Positions 26,281-36,079 are shown, counted from the first letter of the stretch. The stretch: DNA of 49,617 bases from Bacteroidales bacterium (GCA_035353855.1 DAOQAK010000029.1:1-49617), one strand, 5' to 3'. A program made the numbers and translations. The notes: generated by a model not told the origin, from the letters alone.

Positions 26281-28485
26281 TCAATATAAAATAATCTTTC
26301 CTTCTTGCCAATCTCCATTTGGAAATATCGCCTTCCATGCATAAACTCCATTTTTAAAATCATCCAATTTTATTTTTTCATTATTAAAATTCATGATGTT
26401 TTTATAAACCTGTTTTCCGTTCACCGAAAATATTTCAATAGTAGCGCCTTTAGCATTCTCAATAGTAATTTCGTTCACTGCTGGATTGGGATAAACTTTT
26501 ATGTTAATATTCTTATTCATATTTTCAATAAATATACCGGTAACACTGTTCCATAAAAAACTCATTGCACCCGGTGAACCCGATGAATGGTAAATCCTAT
26601 CGATAAATGTAATTACTGTGTTATTCGAAGTATTACTTCCAATCTGTATATTATTTGTTTGTGAAATATTTTGAGGATCACTGATATCAAAAATTCTTAA
26701 TTGTCCCTGCGACTGCAAACCACCTTCACTGGTTATCGCATAGTTATTATATATATCAACACCGGCGTTCATATTTCCCCAAATCCCCGACTGGAAAAAA
26801 TAATCCTGATAAATATTTGCAGGGTCAGTGATATTCAATATCAACAAGCCATTTGCGACAAGAGGAACAGTTGAGCCAATAGAAACGGCAGCATATGTAC
26901 TATCATTCTTTTTAAAAACTTTTAAATCCGATGAAAAACAAGAATATGTGCCAAGAATATTTGGGCTAACAGGATTAGACACATCAATAATTTTCATCGA
27001 TTTTGATTGATAAGGAGTCCAGCATGCAACGGCAATATTATTATCATACCAATCCAAATTATTAATAGGTTCGTTTGCAAATTGCAGATAGCTTTTCAAT
27101 ACAGGCAATGCAATATTAGTAATATCCCATATGACAAGAAAGCCATCAGCGCCAACATTTTCGCCTGCCGCCAACAAATTATCTTTAAGCATTAATTTAA
27201 TTGGTCCATTCGTACCGATATGTTTTATCCGCACAATACTGTCGGGTTGTAACGGATTGCTTATTCCAGCAATTACAATTCCTTTTTCACCTGAAGCAAC
27301 AAATAAAAAAGTATCTTTTACAAATACACCTGAAGCGCCACCGGGAATTTCCCATAACGTTTTTTCTTCAAGTTTTCCATCGGTTTTTATTTCAGCAATA
27401 CCCACCCCATGACCATCAATAGCAGCATAAATATAATTCTCATTTACAAATATATCTTTTGTATCGCCACAATTTTTTATTTCTGAAATCATTTGCGGAT
27501 TCAGTAAATTACTTATATCATATATATTCCAACCTCCTGATAAATCAGCTTTATAAAGAAGGTTATCGCGTATTTCAATCCAGTTTGTTTGATTTGCAGA
27601 AGGTATAGCTCTTTCAAAATACATAGAATCAGGATTGGCAACATTTATTACCAGTGCTCCATCACTCCAGGAGGCAATATAAGCATGGTTTTCCTTTATT
27701 TTCAGATCAAGAGGTGATGAATAAACTTTATAATTAAATTCACCTACAGGGATAAAATTTGCAGAATTCTCTATATTAAAAACCAACAACTTCATCGTAT
27801 CATTTGTCAATGCAGAAGTTTTATAACCGGTAACATAAAGGAATTTTTTTTGTTCATCGGTTGAACATTCTAAAAAATTCCACCCGGAAATTTTATAATT
27901 ATCAATTGTAGCCGGAGAATTACTATTGATTTTCAAACGATATATTCCTCCGCTGCGATCGGTTAAAAATATTATGGAATCTTTATTATCAGCATCAATA
28001 GAGAAATCATGACCTGATTGATTCCATGATGAAAGCGGAACCGGATGAAGGGGAATACTTAAATCCATTAAAGTGATTCCTGAACTGCCACGAGGAAAAT
28101 ATCCTGTATTTCCTATAATAACCGGGCTATATCCGGGTACTTCACCGGGAAATAAATAATCGGAAACCAAAGGTTGTGATGGATTTGAAATATCAATGAC
28201 AGCAATACCCATAGCATTATTGCCCGCATAACACACGTTTCCAAATGGGAATACATACGTTATACAATCAGTAGTATGGCAATGCCCTTTTATCAAAGGG
28301 CTTTGAGGATTTGATATATCGACAACCGTAAATGCACTGCCAGAACCAATATAAGCATAATTTCCCTGAACATTCAGGGAAAATACAGGACCGTAAAAAG
28401 CGGCATCAAGCCATTGTAACGATGATCGCTGAGCAATAGAATAAAAACCGATGAAGATAAATAATAATAAAAATATTTTTTTCAA
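26281..28485 (-). CDS. LVIVD-repeat beta-propeller protein with type IX secretion sorting domain
   Basis: The 734-aa exported protein starts with a signal peptide MKKIFLLLFIFIGFYSIA followed by QRSS. The body is built from LVIVD-type repeats, each with a core like VDISNPQSPLIKG, IDISNPSQPLVSDY, IDVSNPVSPNILGTY or FDISDPQNISQT, which form beta-propellers. The last 75 residues are a type A T9SS C-terminal domain (INIKVYPNPAVNEITIENA ... IKLDDFKNGVYAW). Such proteins are carried across the outer membrane by the type IX system and anchored or released at the surface. The T9SS machinery itself is not in the window. Specific function unknown; it follows no obvious operon logic. Confidence 0.9.
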   Translation of the reverse strand: MKKIFLLLFIFIGFYSIAQRSSLQWLDAAFYGPVFSLNVQGNYAYIGSGSAFTVVDISNPQSPLIKGHCHTTDCITYVFPFGNVCYAGNNAMGIAVIDISNPSQPLVSDYLFPGEVPGYSPVIIGNTGYFPRGSSGITLMDLSIPLHPVPLSSWNQSGHDFSIDADNKDSIIFLTDRSGGIYRLKINSNSPATIDNYKISGWNFLECSTDEQKKFLYVTGYKTSALTNDTMKLLVFNIENSANFIPVGEFNYKVYSSPLDLKIKENHAYIASWSDGALVINVANPDSMYFERAIPSANQTNWIEIRDNLLYKADLSGGWNIYDISNLLNPQMISEIKNCGDTKDIFVNENYIYAAIDGHGVGIAEIKTDGKLEEKTLWEIPGGASGVFVKDTFLFVASGEKGIVIAGISNPLQPDSIVRIKHIGTNGPIKLMLKDNLLAAGENVGADGFLVIWDITNIALPVLKSYLQFANEPINNLDWYDNNIAVACWTPYQSKSMKIIDVSNPVSPNILGTYSCFSSDLKVFKKNDSTYAAVSIGSTVPLVANGLLILNITDPANIYQDYFFQSGIWGNMNAGVDIYNNYAITSEGGLQSQGQLRIFDISDPQNISQTNNIQIGSNTSNNTVITFIDRIYHSSGSPGAMSFLWNSVTGIFIENMNKNINIKVYPNPAVNEITIENAKGATIEIFSVNGKQVYKNIMNFNNEKIKLDDFKNGVYAWKAIFPNGDWQEGKIILY

Positions 28486-28505
28486 TTTCTTTTTATTAAA
28501 TAAAT

Positions 28506-29519
28506 TTAAAAATATTCGTATTCGAGAATTTTGCCATATAAATAACGACCATTCTCGTCATAAGTAAGTTCAATAGTTAACAGGTTTTTATCATTGTATT
28601 CATATGTAGTAACCTTTTTTCTCTCACCAATAAATTCTTTCACCTCAGTAACCGATCCTGAAAAATTATAAGTGAATGTAGCATAATCAGGACCATCCGG
28701 GCTTCCATAACATTCTTTTATTTTTTGTTTTTTATCATTATAAAAATAATATGTGCTGTCAGTTTTTTTCCATGAATCTTTTTTAAAATAAACAAGCGTG
28801 TCATTATTTAATCCATACCTATAGCCGTGCTCTCTGAATGGAATATTAAAATCATCTTTATAATACTTCATGCTCAGTAACGATCCTGAGGCATTATATT
28901 TATAAACATATTTTTGATTTATTTTTCCTGTTTCGTCTTCATAACTTTCTTCAATCATATTTCCTTTTGAATCGTAAGAAAATAAAATTTTAAGTTTTAT
29001 TTCTTTCGAAGTGCTGTCAGGTACATAAACAAAGGCATTAGATAATCTTCCATTAATATCATATTTATAAACTGTTTGTTCTTTCTTTTCTGTTTTAGCA
29101 TAAACATCTGTGAAAATTTTATTCTTACAATAAATTTTTTCTGTATTACTATACTTATATTCTGTTTCTGTAATCCAACTACCATTGCTGTTAGAAATAG
29201 TTTCCATTACATGAATCAGGTTATTTCCATCATATGTATTTTCAATTTTTGTATAATAAAAAACATACGACTTTGATTCATATTTTACCAGATTCCCAGA
29301 AATATCATAGGTTTTCTTTATAGTATAATCATCATATGAATTATAATTTTTCATTAGTGAATCAGGCCAGAATTTACTAATGTTAATGCTTTTGATTCTG
29401 TTGTTAATTATAAAATCATTTCTTGAATTTTCTTTCTGTGATTTTATAATTTCATTATAAACCTGCGTAAAGGAAAGAAATGGCAGAAGAATTAAAACAG
29501 CAAAAAATAATTTTTTCAT
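28506..29519 (-). CDS. Exported YD-repeat-like protein
   Basis: The 337-aa protein begins with a signal peptide MKKLFFAVLILLPFLSFTQ. The mature part has repeated tyrosine/aspartate-containing units of about 25 residues such as YDISGNLVKYESKSY, YDINGRLSNAFVY, YDSKGNMIEESYEDE and YNASGSLLSMKYY. These resemble the YD/RHS-like repeats of short Bacteroidota secreted proteins. No toxin domain or T9SS tail is present; the protein ends at LEYEYF. The ATG at 29519 is chosen because it gives a standard signal peptide, whereas the frame extends 7 codons upstream. It lies 20 bases upstream of the LVIVD gene and may be co-transcribed with it. Confidence 0.75.
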   Translation of the reverse strand: MKKLFFAVLILLPFLSFTQVYNEIIKSQKENSRNDFIINNRIKSINISKFWPDSLMKNYNSYDDYTIKKTYDISGNLVKYESKSYVFYYTKIENTYDGNNLIHVMETISNSNGSWITETEYKYSNTEKIYCKNKIFTDVYAKTEKKEQTVYKYDINGRLSNAFVYVPDSTSKEIKLKILFSYDSKGNMIEESYEDETGKINQKYVYKYNASGSLLSMKYYKDDFNIPFREHGYRYGLNNDTLVYFKKDSWKKTDSTYYFYNDKKQKIKECYGSPDGPDYATFTYNFSGSVTEVKEFIGERKKVTTYEYNDKNLLTIELTYDENGRYLYGKILEYEYF

Positions 29520-29569
29520 GTTTTCATGTTTTGAAAACATAAAGGTAAAAATATATTTTATTACTTGTA

Positions 29570-32500
29570 TTAAAGGGAAAAATAATCTTCAGCAGCATTG
29601 AACAACACCATCATATTTGCTGCCTGGGAAAATTCAATATTTTTTATTTTTTCATTCAAGAATTCAACACTAACTAAAATATTATTCGTATCAAAAACTC
29701 CTTTCACATCTTCCGATTCAAAAATAAATCTCTCATCCTTTAATGTTAACGTGCTTATTTCATTATTTACTTTTTGAATCAAAATAGTTTTATCTTTCAG
29801 CTTACTCAACATAAAACCATTTTCTACTTCTTTAAAACTTTTTGCCGTTAAATAAAATTTTGGTTTATCCCTGTATGGCGCTCCACTTGTGGGACAGAAT
29901 GTAGTACAGTTGCCACACTCATTACAGAAATCGGCAATATTTATAACCTGGTATTTTTGTCTAACATTTAAAATATCTGACTTTTCTATGATAACCTCAT
30001 CTTTATCTTTCGATGCTTTGTAAATATTTATAGTTTGTGGTTTTGTAAAATATGTATGATTTGCCCTGTTCGGACAAACTGTTACACAAATACTGCAAAC
30101 ATCATTGCAATATAAACACCTTGAAGATTCTTTAACTGCCTGCTCTTTAGAAAGTGAATTTACAACCAAATTAAAATTTCTTCTTTGTGAAATTGAAGTT
30201 TCTTCAGCAATTTCTCCTTTTTTTCTTTTTGATTTTTTAATTATATAATCGCGGTATTCAAGTTTTTTATCTGAAACTTCCGGTTCGAAATCAATAGTCA
30301 TTCCCGATTTTTCAATAATCATTTTTGCAACTTTTCTTCCGTCAGCAATAGCTTGTATCACATTCTTACCGCCATTCTGGGCATCACCGCCAATAAAAAC
30401 GTTTTCAATTTTTGTTTCTAAAGTTTCTGAATTTGATTGTAATAATTTTTTATTAACAAAATCTATATCCACGTCCTGACCTAATGCAGGGATTAGCGTA
30501 TCAACTTTAACTTCAAATTCTGAATTCTCAATTTTTACTGGTTTTGGTCTTCCTCCTTTTTCATCATTAACCAATTTCATCTTACTGCAAACAATTGATG
30601 AAAGTTTTCCATTATCGGAAATAATTTTTTCGGGAGCAACCAATTCAACTATTTCTATTCCTTCATCAAGTAATGCTTTAATTTCTTCAGCTTCAGCAGG
30701 CATTTCATTAAGTGTACGACGGTATAGTATTCTTACTTTCGCATCTTTATCAGCAATTCGCAATGCTGTTCTTGCCACATCCATTGCTGTATTTCCGCCA
30801 CCAATTATTGCAATATTTTTTCCAAATTCAATTGCTTTATTTCTTTTTACAGAAGATAGAAAATCAAACGGATCAATTATTCCTTTGCAATCTTCGCCTG
30901 CAATACCAAGCTTTTTAAACTTTTGTGCACCTGTTGCAATAAAAATAAACTGATGTGATTTTCTTAATTGCTCAAAAGAGTTTTTATCAATTTTTGTTTC
31001 GTAATGAATGGCTACTCCAAGATTTTTTATTCGCTCAATATCTTTCTGAATCGCTTCATGCTTCAGTCGGAATGCCGGAATAGCATCGGCAACCATTCCT
31101 CCGGGAATATTTTTTGTTTCATAAATATCAACATCAAATCCTGCAAGCTTCAGGAAATATGCACATGCAAGTCCCGACGGACCGGCTCCAATAACTGCTA
31201 CTTTACTTTTATTTGTGGGTAATGGTTTTATTGCATTCTCACTCGCATTTTCGGCAATATATCTTTTAACATCTCTTATTAAAATGGAATTATCATAATT
31301 AATTCTTGTACATTTTGTCTGGCATTCGTGGTCGCACACCATTCCCAAAACATTTGGGAAAGGGTTTTTTTTCATGATTACTTCAAAAGCTTTATCAATA
31401 TCTCCAACAGATGCATAATATAAATATTCAGGAATATCCTGATTTGTAGGGCATGTTCCAACACATGGTGCATTTACACAATCGAAATAAGACAGGTTTT
31501 TATTTGTTTTTATATCCGGCGTAAAAAATGTTTCGCGTTTATATGCGCTTTCGTCAAGCACCTGTAATGCATATTTATCAAGGGTTTTGAGCGAAGCAGA
31601 TTTTTGTGGATAAGAAATATCTTTTATGTTTTCAATATATTGATTCAACCGTGCATAGCCACCGGGTTTTAATATATCGGAACAAACCGTAACAGGCTTT
31701 AGTCCGCTTAATAAAATATTTTCAATATTAAAACAATCAGCACCAGCGCAAAATGAAATATCAAGTACACCTTTAAATTCTTTCTGAAGTTTATTTGCAA
31801 GATTGATGCTTATAGGATGCAGAGCACGTCCACTCATGTACATCATCTTTTCATCTTTTGAAAAAATATTTTTATTATTGATGCTTTCTAATGTATTTGT
31901 CAGTTTTAATCCAAAACAAACATCTTCTTCTTTTGCAGCATTCTCAAGCGATTTAATAAGCTTTAATGCGTCGGTATATTTAAGGTCGTGTTCAAAAGCT
32001 ACATCAGGAACTTCAGTTTTGAACTCAGAAGATTTATTTAAAATATTACGTAATGCTTCAGCGCCAAGCAATGTCGGATTTAATTTTATAGTTGTATGAA
32101 GTTTCTTTTCATGAATTAAATATAAACCTATTTTTTCAATTTCATCGGGTGGACAGCCATGCATTGTTGATAACGTGATGTTATCCGACATTTTATCAGG
32201 AATGTAAATTTTTATAATTTCAGGATAAATGGATTTTAGTTTTTCTACATATTCATTTTTCTCCTTGCTGCAATCAGCCATTTTATTGAAAAACCATTGA
32301 ACATTGTTTTTAAGAATCCCTTCCATATTATAGCCAACGCTCATATTGAAAATCATTCCCAAACCTTCATCATTATTCCATCCGAAATGATGTTTCAGCA
32401 AATGAATGATTATCCATGCTTTCAGGTATTCATCATAAGCTTCCTGAATTTTCAACTCCTGCGACCATTCGCAATTATAACCTTCATCCTGAATATCAAT

Positions 32501-32815
32501 ACAAGGTTTTGAAACATGAATTTCATCTAAAGTTTGAACTGTTTTTAATTCAATGTAGCGGGCACCGCAAAGCCATGCCGAAATAATATTCTGTGCCATT
32601 TGTGTATGTGGCCCTGCAGCAACGCCCAAAGGACTTTCGAGCATTTGTCCATAACGCTTCATTCTGAATTTATCAGAAGTTGAAGGTGTGAAAAAAAGTT
32701 CCTGTGGAATTCCAAAAATTTCTTTTCTTGATTTAAGCTCATTCTCTATCATCGAGTAAAGCTGTTCTACGGGGATTGTAGAAAATTTATCAGTCAAATT
32801 TGTTTTTTCTTTCAT
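29570..32815 (-). CDS. ygfK: YgfK-like purine-ring oxidoreductase (putative selenate reductase subunit)
   Basis: The 1081-aa flavo-iron-sulfur protein matches E. coli YgfK (about 1030 aa) over its full length. The N-terminal dihydroorotate-dehydrogenase-like barrel contains SPLGVAAGPHTQMAQNIISAW, TLSTMHGCPPDEIE and LKLTNTLESINNK. A cysteine-rich glutamate-synthase-type segment follows (CVGTCPTNQDIPEY near 448, then CDHECQTKCTR). Next are FAD and NADPH sites (GAGPSGLACAYF near 538; GGGNTAMDVART near 672). Two C-terminal [4Fe-4S] motifs are CNDVCSICVTVCPNRAN and CNECGNCTTFCPTSGAP. Genetic work in anaerobes links ygfK to reductive urate breakdown; the older selenate name is from E. coli. The ATG at 32815 fits the family start and a TACATTTG box; a longer frame would run into mocA. 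Confidence 0.93.
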   Translation of the reverse strand: MKEKTNLTDKFSTIPVEQLYSMIENELKSRKEIFGIPQELFFTPSTSDKFRMKRYGQMLESPLGVAAGPHTQMAQNIISAWLCGARYIELKTVQTLDEIHVSKPCIDIQDEGYNCEWSQELKIQEAYDEYLKAWIIIHLLKHHFGWNNDEGLGMIFNMSVGYNMEGILKNNVQWFFNKMADCSKEKNEYVEKLKSIYPEIIKIYIPDKMSDNITLSTMHGCPPDEIEKIGLYLIHEKKLHTTIKLNPTLLGAEALRNILNKSSEFKTEVPDVAFEHDLKYTDALKLIKSLENAAKEEDVCFGLKLTNTLESINNKNIFSKDEKMMYMSGRALHPISINLANKLQKEFKGVLDISFCAGADCFNIENILLSGLKPVTVCSDILKPGGYARLNQYIENIKDISYPQKSASLKTLDKYALQVLDESAYKRETFFTPDIKTNKNLSYFDCVNAPCVGTCPTNQDIPEYLYYASVGDIDKAFEVIMKKNPFPNVLGMVCDHECQTKCTRINYDNSILIRDVKRYIAENASENAIKPLPTNKSKVAVIGAGPSGLACAYFLKLAGFDVDIYETKNIPGGMVADAIPAFRLKHEAIQKDIERIKNLGVAIHYETKIDKNSFEQLRKSHQFIFIATGAQKFKKLGIAGEDCKGIIDPFDFLSSVKRNKAIEFGKNIAIIGGGNTAMDVARTALRIADKDAKVRILYRRTLNEMPAEAEEIKALLDEGIEIVELVAPEKIISDNGKLSSIVCSKMKLVNDEKGGRPKPVKIENSEFEVKVDTLIPALGQDVDIDFVNKKLLQSNSETLETKIENVFIGGDAQNGGKNVIQAIADGRKVAKMIIEKSGMTIDFEPEVSDKKLEYRDYIIKKSKRKKGEIAEETSISQRRNFNLVVNSLSKEQAVKESSRCLYCNDVCSICVTVCPNRANHTYFTKPQTINIYKASKDKDEVIIEKSDILNVRQKYQVINIADFCNECGNCTTFCPTSGAPYRDKPKFYLTAKSFKEVENGFMLSKLKDKTILIQKVNNEISTLTLKDERFIFESEDVKGVFDTNNILVSVEFLNEKIKNIEFSQAANMMVLFNAAEDYFSL

Positions 32816-32849
32816 GTTTTCTGATATTTGATGAAAAAATAAAGGGTTG

Positions 32850-32857
32850 CAAATGTA
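32850..32857 (-). promoter_or_regulatory. Putative -7 promoter element for ygfK
   Basis: On the minus strand this reads TACATTTG, an exact TAnnTTTG match, 34 bases upstream of the ygfK ATG. It lies in the short gap before the divergent MocA-like gene and supports the start chosen for ygfK. No clear -33 box is visible at normal spacing. Confidence 0.4.
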
Positions 32858-32864
32858 ATATAAA

Positions 32865-33461
32865 ATGAGCGAAAACGATAATAAAATTTCATCTTCTGTT
32901 GTAATCCTTGCTGCCGGCTTATCGGAGCGAATGGGAAAAATGAAGCCATTACTCAGTTTCAACAACAACAAAACTTTCCTGGAGCAAATCATTTCACAAT
33001 ATCAAAAATTTAATTCTTCCGAAATAGTTGTCGTTACTAATAATTACGTAAACGAGAATTTAAAATTATCGGTATACAAAAACGTAAAAATTATAATTAA
33101 TCATACTCCTTCATTAGGAAGAATGAGTTCAATAATTTTAGGAATAAACGCATTAACAGAAAAAAAATGTTGCTTCATTCATAATGTGGATAACCCATTT
33201 GTTAATATTGATTTACTTGAGAAATTGCAACTGTTTATCAATGATGAAAATTACGTTACACCTGTTTATAATGATAAAGGCGGGCATCCCATTTTGATTG
33301 GTAAAAATGCATTAGAAAAAATCAGTGTTCAAAAAATCGAAGATGCTGATTTGCGTGAAATTTTTAAGCCTTTCAAAAGAAAAAATGTTCAAACGGATGA
33401 TGAAAAAATTTTATATAACATTAATACTATTGATGAATATAAAAAATATTTTCACTTTTAA
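32865..33461 (+). CDS. mocA: MocA/YgfJ-like molybdenum cofactor nucleotidyltransferase
   Basis: The 198-aa NTP-transferase has the sugar-nucleotidyltransferase signature VVILAAGLSERMGKMKPLL and the VDNPFVNIDLLE aspartate motif, with GGHPILIG near residue 142. In E. coli the YgfJ/MocA protein cytidylates molybdopterin to make the dinucleotide cofactor used by xanthine dehydrogenase-family enzymes. Its position divergent from ygfK, in a cluster with two molybdenum hydroxylases and XdhC, supports that role. CTP versus GTP preference cannot be judged from sequence by eye. Confidence 0.85.
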   Translation: MSENDNKISSSVVILAAGLSERMGKMKPLLSFNNNKTFLEQIISQYQKFNSSEIVVVTNNYVNENLKLSVYKNVKIIINHTPSLGRMSSIILGINALTEKKCCFIHNVDNPFVNIDLLEKLQLFINDENYVTPVYNDKGGHPILIGKNALEKISVQKIEDADLREIFKPFKRKNVQTDDEKILYNINTIDEYKKYFHF

Positions 33462-33470
33462 ATAAAATTT

Positions 33471-33833
33471 ATGGATGCCGAAAAGCTGCGTGAATATTGC
33501 CTTTCATTAAACAACGTTACCGAAAGTTTTCCTTTCGATGAGGTTACCCTGGTTTTTAAAGTTCAGGGAAAAATGTTTGCATTGGTCAACCTCGACGGAG
33601 AATTAAGCATTAATATAAAATGCGATCCGGAAAAAGCTATAGAATTAAGAGAGCATTTCTCTTCCGTATTGCCGGGCTATCACATGGATAAGAAACATTG
33701 GAATACTATAATGATTGATGGAAGTATAGATGATAATTTAATTTATTCATGGATATCTGACTCCTATAATCTTGTTTTTTCTAAGTTACCTTATTTGCAA
33801 CGAATAAAGAAAACAAACGATAAAAAGTCTTGA
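33471..33833 (+). CDS. MmcQ/YjbR family protein
   Basis: The 120-aa protein has the MmcQ/YjbR pattern: MDAEKLREYCLSLNNVTESFPFDEVTLVFKVQGKMFALV, then LSINIKCDPEKAIELRE and the KKHWNTIMIDG motif. These small alpha/beta proteins have a DNA-binding-like double-wing fold and mostly unknown roles. It follows mocA after 9 bases and is likely co-transcribed with it. Nothing ties it directly to purine breakdown. Confidence 0.87.
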   Translation: MDAEKLREYCLSLNNVTESFPFDEVTLVFKVQGKMFALVNLDGELSINIKCDPEKAIELREHFSSVLPGYHMDKKHWNTIMIDGSIDDNLIYSWISDSYNLVFSKLPYLQRIKKTNDKKS

Positions 33834-33894
33834 TAACATTTTTATATTATTTTTGTTTCATCAATATTCATTCATTAATTTTCAGATATAACGT

Positions 33895-34761
33895 ATGCCA
33901 TATCTTGTAGCAATAGCCTTGATTGTTTTTTTTCTTGTACTCAAATATAAGATTGGAAATGCAAAAAATCCTGACTTTGGAGGTAACAGTTGGTCACGTA
34001 AAAAGCTTGACAGTCCTTATATCCAGATATTGATGCAACATTCAAATTACTATCGTTCGCTAAACGATGATCTTAAAAAAAGTTATGGCAACAGGATAAT
34101 CAGGTTTATTGAAAGCAAAGAATACATAGCTAAAAGCGGACTTGAGTTGACTGATCTTATGAAAGTATTAATTGCTGACAGTGCTATAAAACTTACGTTT
34201 GGCATTAAAAGTTATCTTTTTGAAAAATATGAAAAAATCTTGATATTTAAAGGTGAATTTTTTTCTGATTTCTCACATTCAAAAGCTAAAGGGGAAACCA
34301 ATCCCCGTGGAATTATAGTTTTTTCATTTAAAGATTTTTTAGAAGGAGACCTGAATACTTCCGATAATATCAACCTGGGGTTGCATGAATTTGCACATGC
34401 GTTAATGACCCAAACTGTTGACCCCGGTGGATACGAAGACGATTATTTTCTTGCAAAAATTGATACCTTTCTTGACTTTTACGGCAATAGTGAAAAAAAT
34501 AATAAAGTAAAATCATCCCAATACTTTCGCAAATACGCATTTCGTAATGAAATGGAATTCTTTGCTGTTGCAGTAGAACATTTCTTTGAAACCCCGTCGT
34601 TATTCATTAAAGAGATCCCTGAACTTTATTATATCATGTGCGAATTACTAAATCAAAATCCGGCAGCATTATATATTAATGATAAAACACCTGTTGCTGT
34701 ACCTTTATCCATTAAACAGCAAAAGCCCGTTGATTCTATTCCCCCGGGCTCTGCATTATAA
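33895..34761 (+). CDS. MtfA-like zinc-dependent peptidase (M90 family)
   Basis: The 288-aa protein starts with one hydrophobic segment (residues 1-20) that may anchor it in the membrane. The body matches MtfA/DUF980-type peptidases: the motif NLGLHEFAHALM (HExxH) is followed by DTFLDFYG and by an EMEFFAVAVEHFFETP helix supplying the third zinc ligand. E. coli MtfA modifies the glucose regulator Mlc and acts as a peptidase. The membrane segment is typical of the Bacteroidota branch. It lies 61 bases after the MmcQ gene and is convergent with the OsmC gene. Confidence 0.88.
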   Translation: MPYLVAIALIVFFLVLKYKIGNAKNPDFGGNSWSRKKLDSPYIQILMQHSNYYRSLNDDLKKSYGNRIIRFIESKEYIAKSGLELTDLMKVLIADSAIKLTFGIKSYLFEKYEKILIFKGEFFSDFSHSKAKGETNPRGIIVFSFKDFLEGDLNTSDNINLGLHEFAHALMTQTVDPGGYEDDYFLAKIDTFLDFYGNSEKNNKVKSSQYFRKYAFRNEMEFFAVAVEHFFETPSLFIKEIPELYYIMCELLNQNPAALYINDKTPVAVPLSIKQQKPVDSIPPGSAL

Positions 34762-34794
34762 AATTATAAACTATTTTCTTTCTTCCGAAATATT

Positions 34795-35190
34795 TTATTT
34801 TACTGATGTAAAAACACTAAATTCAGGTGGCTGCTGTATATGTTTTTTTACTTTACATAAAGAGGCAACATTAATTAAAGCTTCTTTATATTTTTCAGGA
34901 AAATCGGCAGGAACCTGTATATCGATATTTATTTTTTTCACCATCTGTGTTGCAGGATCATATTCCATATCCTGGAACAAATGAATATTTTCAGCAGAGA
35001 TACCGCGCTGGTCGCAGAACCCTTTTACATAAATCCCTGCACATGTTGCCAGCGAAGCAAGGAATAATTCAAATGGAGTTGGTGCAGTTCCTTCTCCTCC
35101 ACCTGTTACAGGTTGATCGGTTTTTACGATATGCCCATTTATATTGGCATTTACTTTTTTATTTCCTTCAAATGTTACTTCGATTTTCAT
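34795..35190 (-). CDS. OsmC-family protein
   Basis: The 131-aa OsmC/Ohr-type protein has TGGGEGTAPTPFELFLASLATCAGIYVKGFC, containing one of the two conserved cysteines, and a second segment INVASLCKVKKHI. Members reduce organic hydroperoxides or bind thiols. Its start overlaps the end of the DUF6132 gene by 23 bases, and a thioredoxin is next upstream, forming a small thiol-redox operon. Confidence 0.9.
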   Translation of the reverse strand: MKIEVTFEGNKKVNANINGHIVKTDQPVTGGGEGTAPTPFELFLASLATCAGIYVKGFCDQRGISAENIHLFQDMEYDPATQMVKKINIDIQVPADFPEKYKEALINVASLCKVKKHIQQPPEFSVFTSVK

Positions 35191-35449
35191 GGTTATTACA
35201 AGTTTTATTATTTACATTACACTTATATGATTTTGCAGAAAAAATTCCTGAAATCAAATAACCCATTATCGCACCCCATAGCATGGTTAACCATGGATTA
35301 CTTTTAATCGGACAGGAACCGGAAGTGCAGCCTACAGTTGAATAATAAATATATCCTGCTACAATTCCCAGAATAATTCCAATTATTCCTGAAATATTAT
35401 TTTTTGCAAAAGAGCAAAATTTATTTTTACTTTCTTCTGAATTATTCAT
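35168..35449 (-). CDS. DUF6132-like small membrane protein
   Basis: The 93-aa protein has two hydrophobic helices, NNISGIIGIILGIVAGYIYY and NPWLTMLWGAIMGYLISGIF, joined by a cysteine pair in VGCTSGSCPI. This arrangement matches the DUF6132 family as I recall it. A periplasm-facing C-x4-C pair between two helices next to a thioredoxin and OsmC suggests a thiol-redox or sulfur-handling role, which is inference. Its ATG overlaps the stop of the thioredoxin gene (TGATG), and its end overlaps OsmC by 23 bases. Confidence 0.78.
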   Translation of the reverse strand: MNNSEESKNKFCSFAKNNISGIIGIILGIVAGYIYYSTVGCTSGSCPIKSNPWLTMLWGAIMGYLISGIFSAKSYKCNVNNKTCNNHENRSNI

Positions 35450-35811
35450 CAGGCTTCTTTATTTGCAAACAGCACTTCGTTGATTGCCTGTATAAATGTA
35501 TCTTTCGGCATAGCTCCCATTATCATTTGCGGCTCACCATTTTTCGGACAAAATAAAATCGAAGGAATACTTCTGATACCAAATATAGCCGATAATTCCT
35601 GTTCTGCTTCTGTATCTATTTTATAAATATCCACTTTATCTTTGTACAATTCCGAAAGTTCTTCCAGAACAGGTGCAACCATCTTGCATGGACCACACCA
35701 GTCGGCGTAAAAGTCAATCATACAAGGTTTATCACCTAAAAAATTCCATTTACTATTTGTTTCATAATCAAAAACTTTTTGCTTAAAAGTTTCTTTCGTT
35801 AAATGTTCCAT
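35449..35811 (-). CDS. Thioredoxin
   Basis: This 120-aa thioredoxin has the canonical active site DFYADWCGPCKM (C39, C42), the cis-proline segment GIRSIPSILFC and no signal peptide, so it is cytoplasmic. It is the first gene of the trx-DUF6132-OsmC run; its stop codon overlaps the DUF6132 start. A cysteine immediately after the cis-proline strand (LFCPKNG) is less usual. It would act as a thiol reductant, with the specific partner unknown. Confidence 0.93.
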   Translation of the reverse strand: MEHLTKETFKQKVFDYETNSKWNFLGDKPCMIDFYADWCGPCKMVAPVLEELSELYKDKVDIYKIDTEAEQELSAIFGIRSIPSILFCPKNGEPQMIMGAMPKDTFIQAINEVLFANKEA

Positions 35812-36024
35812 AATGTCTTTTTTTAATATTTATATTTATTAAATTATAAGCTGTGTATGTGTTCCTGTTCTTTTCACTTGTAAATAAAATAATATTAACC
35901 CAAATTATTTAATGTTATTTAATATTTTGCTACGTTTTACCTATAAATGGTCATATTGAATTTATATCTGGTTATATATACTTGTTCTTATCAAGAATGC
36001 AAAAGCAAATTTGATTAGAACGAG

Positions 36025-36079
36025 TTATGCCGATAGGAACAAAATAAGGAAAATGCAAATCTGTTCCGTATCGGTATAA
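36025..36079. repeat. Imperfect 17-bp inverted repeat (hairpin) downstream of thioredoxin lipoprotein
   Basis: The arms TTATGCCGATAGGAACA (36025-36041) and TGTTCCGTATCGGTATAA (36062-36079) pair with only a mismatch and a one-base bulge around a 20-base AT-rich loop. It sits 3 bases beyond the stop of the thioredoxin lipoprotein gene, so it could terminate its transcript, though a U-run is weak. The right arm recurs at 26143-26165, which suggests a dispersed element rather than a simple terminator. The rest of the 271-base gap 35812-36082 shows nothing else. Confidence 0.6.

Noticed and set aside
32816..32992. 59-codon N-terminal extension of YgfK
   Set aside because: It overlaps the divergent MocA-like gene and has no similarity to YgfK N-termini; a -7 box lies within it, so the ATG at 32815 is preferred.
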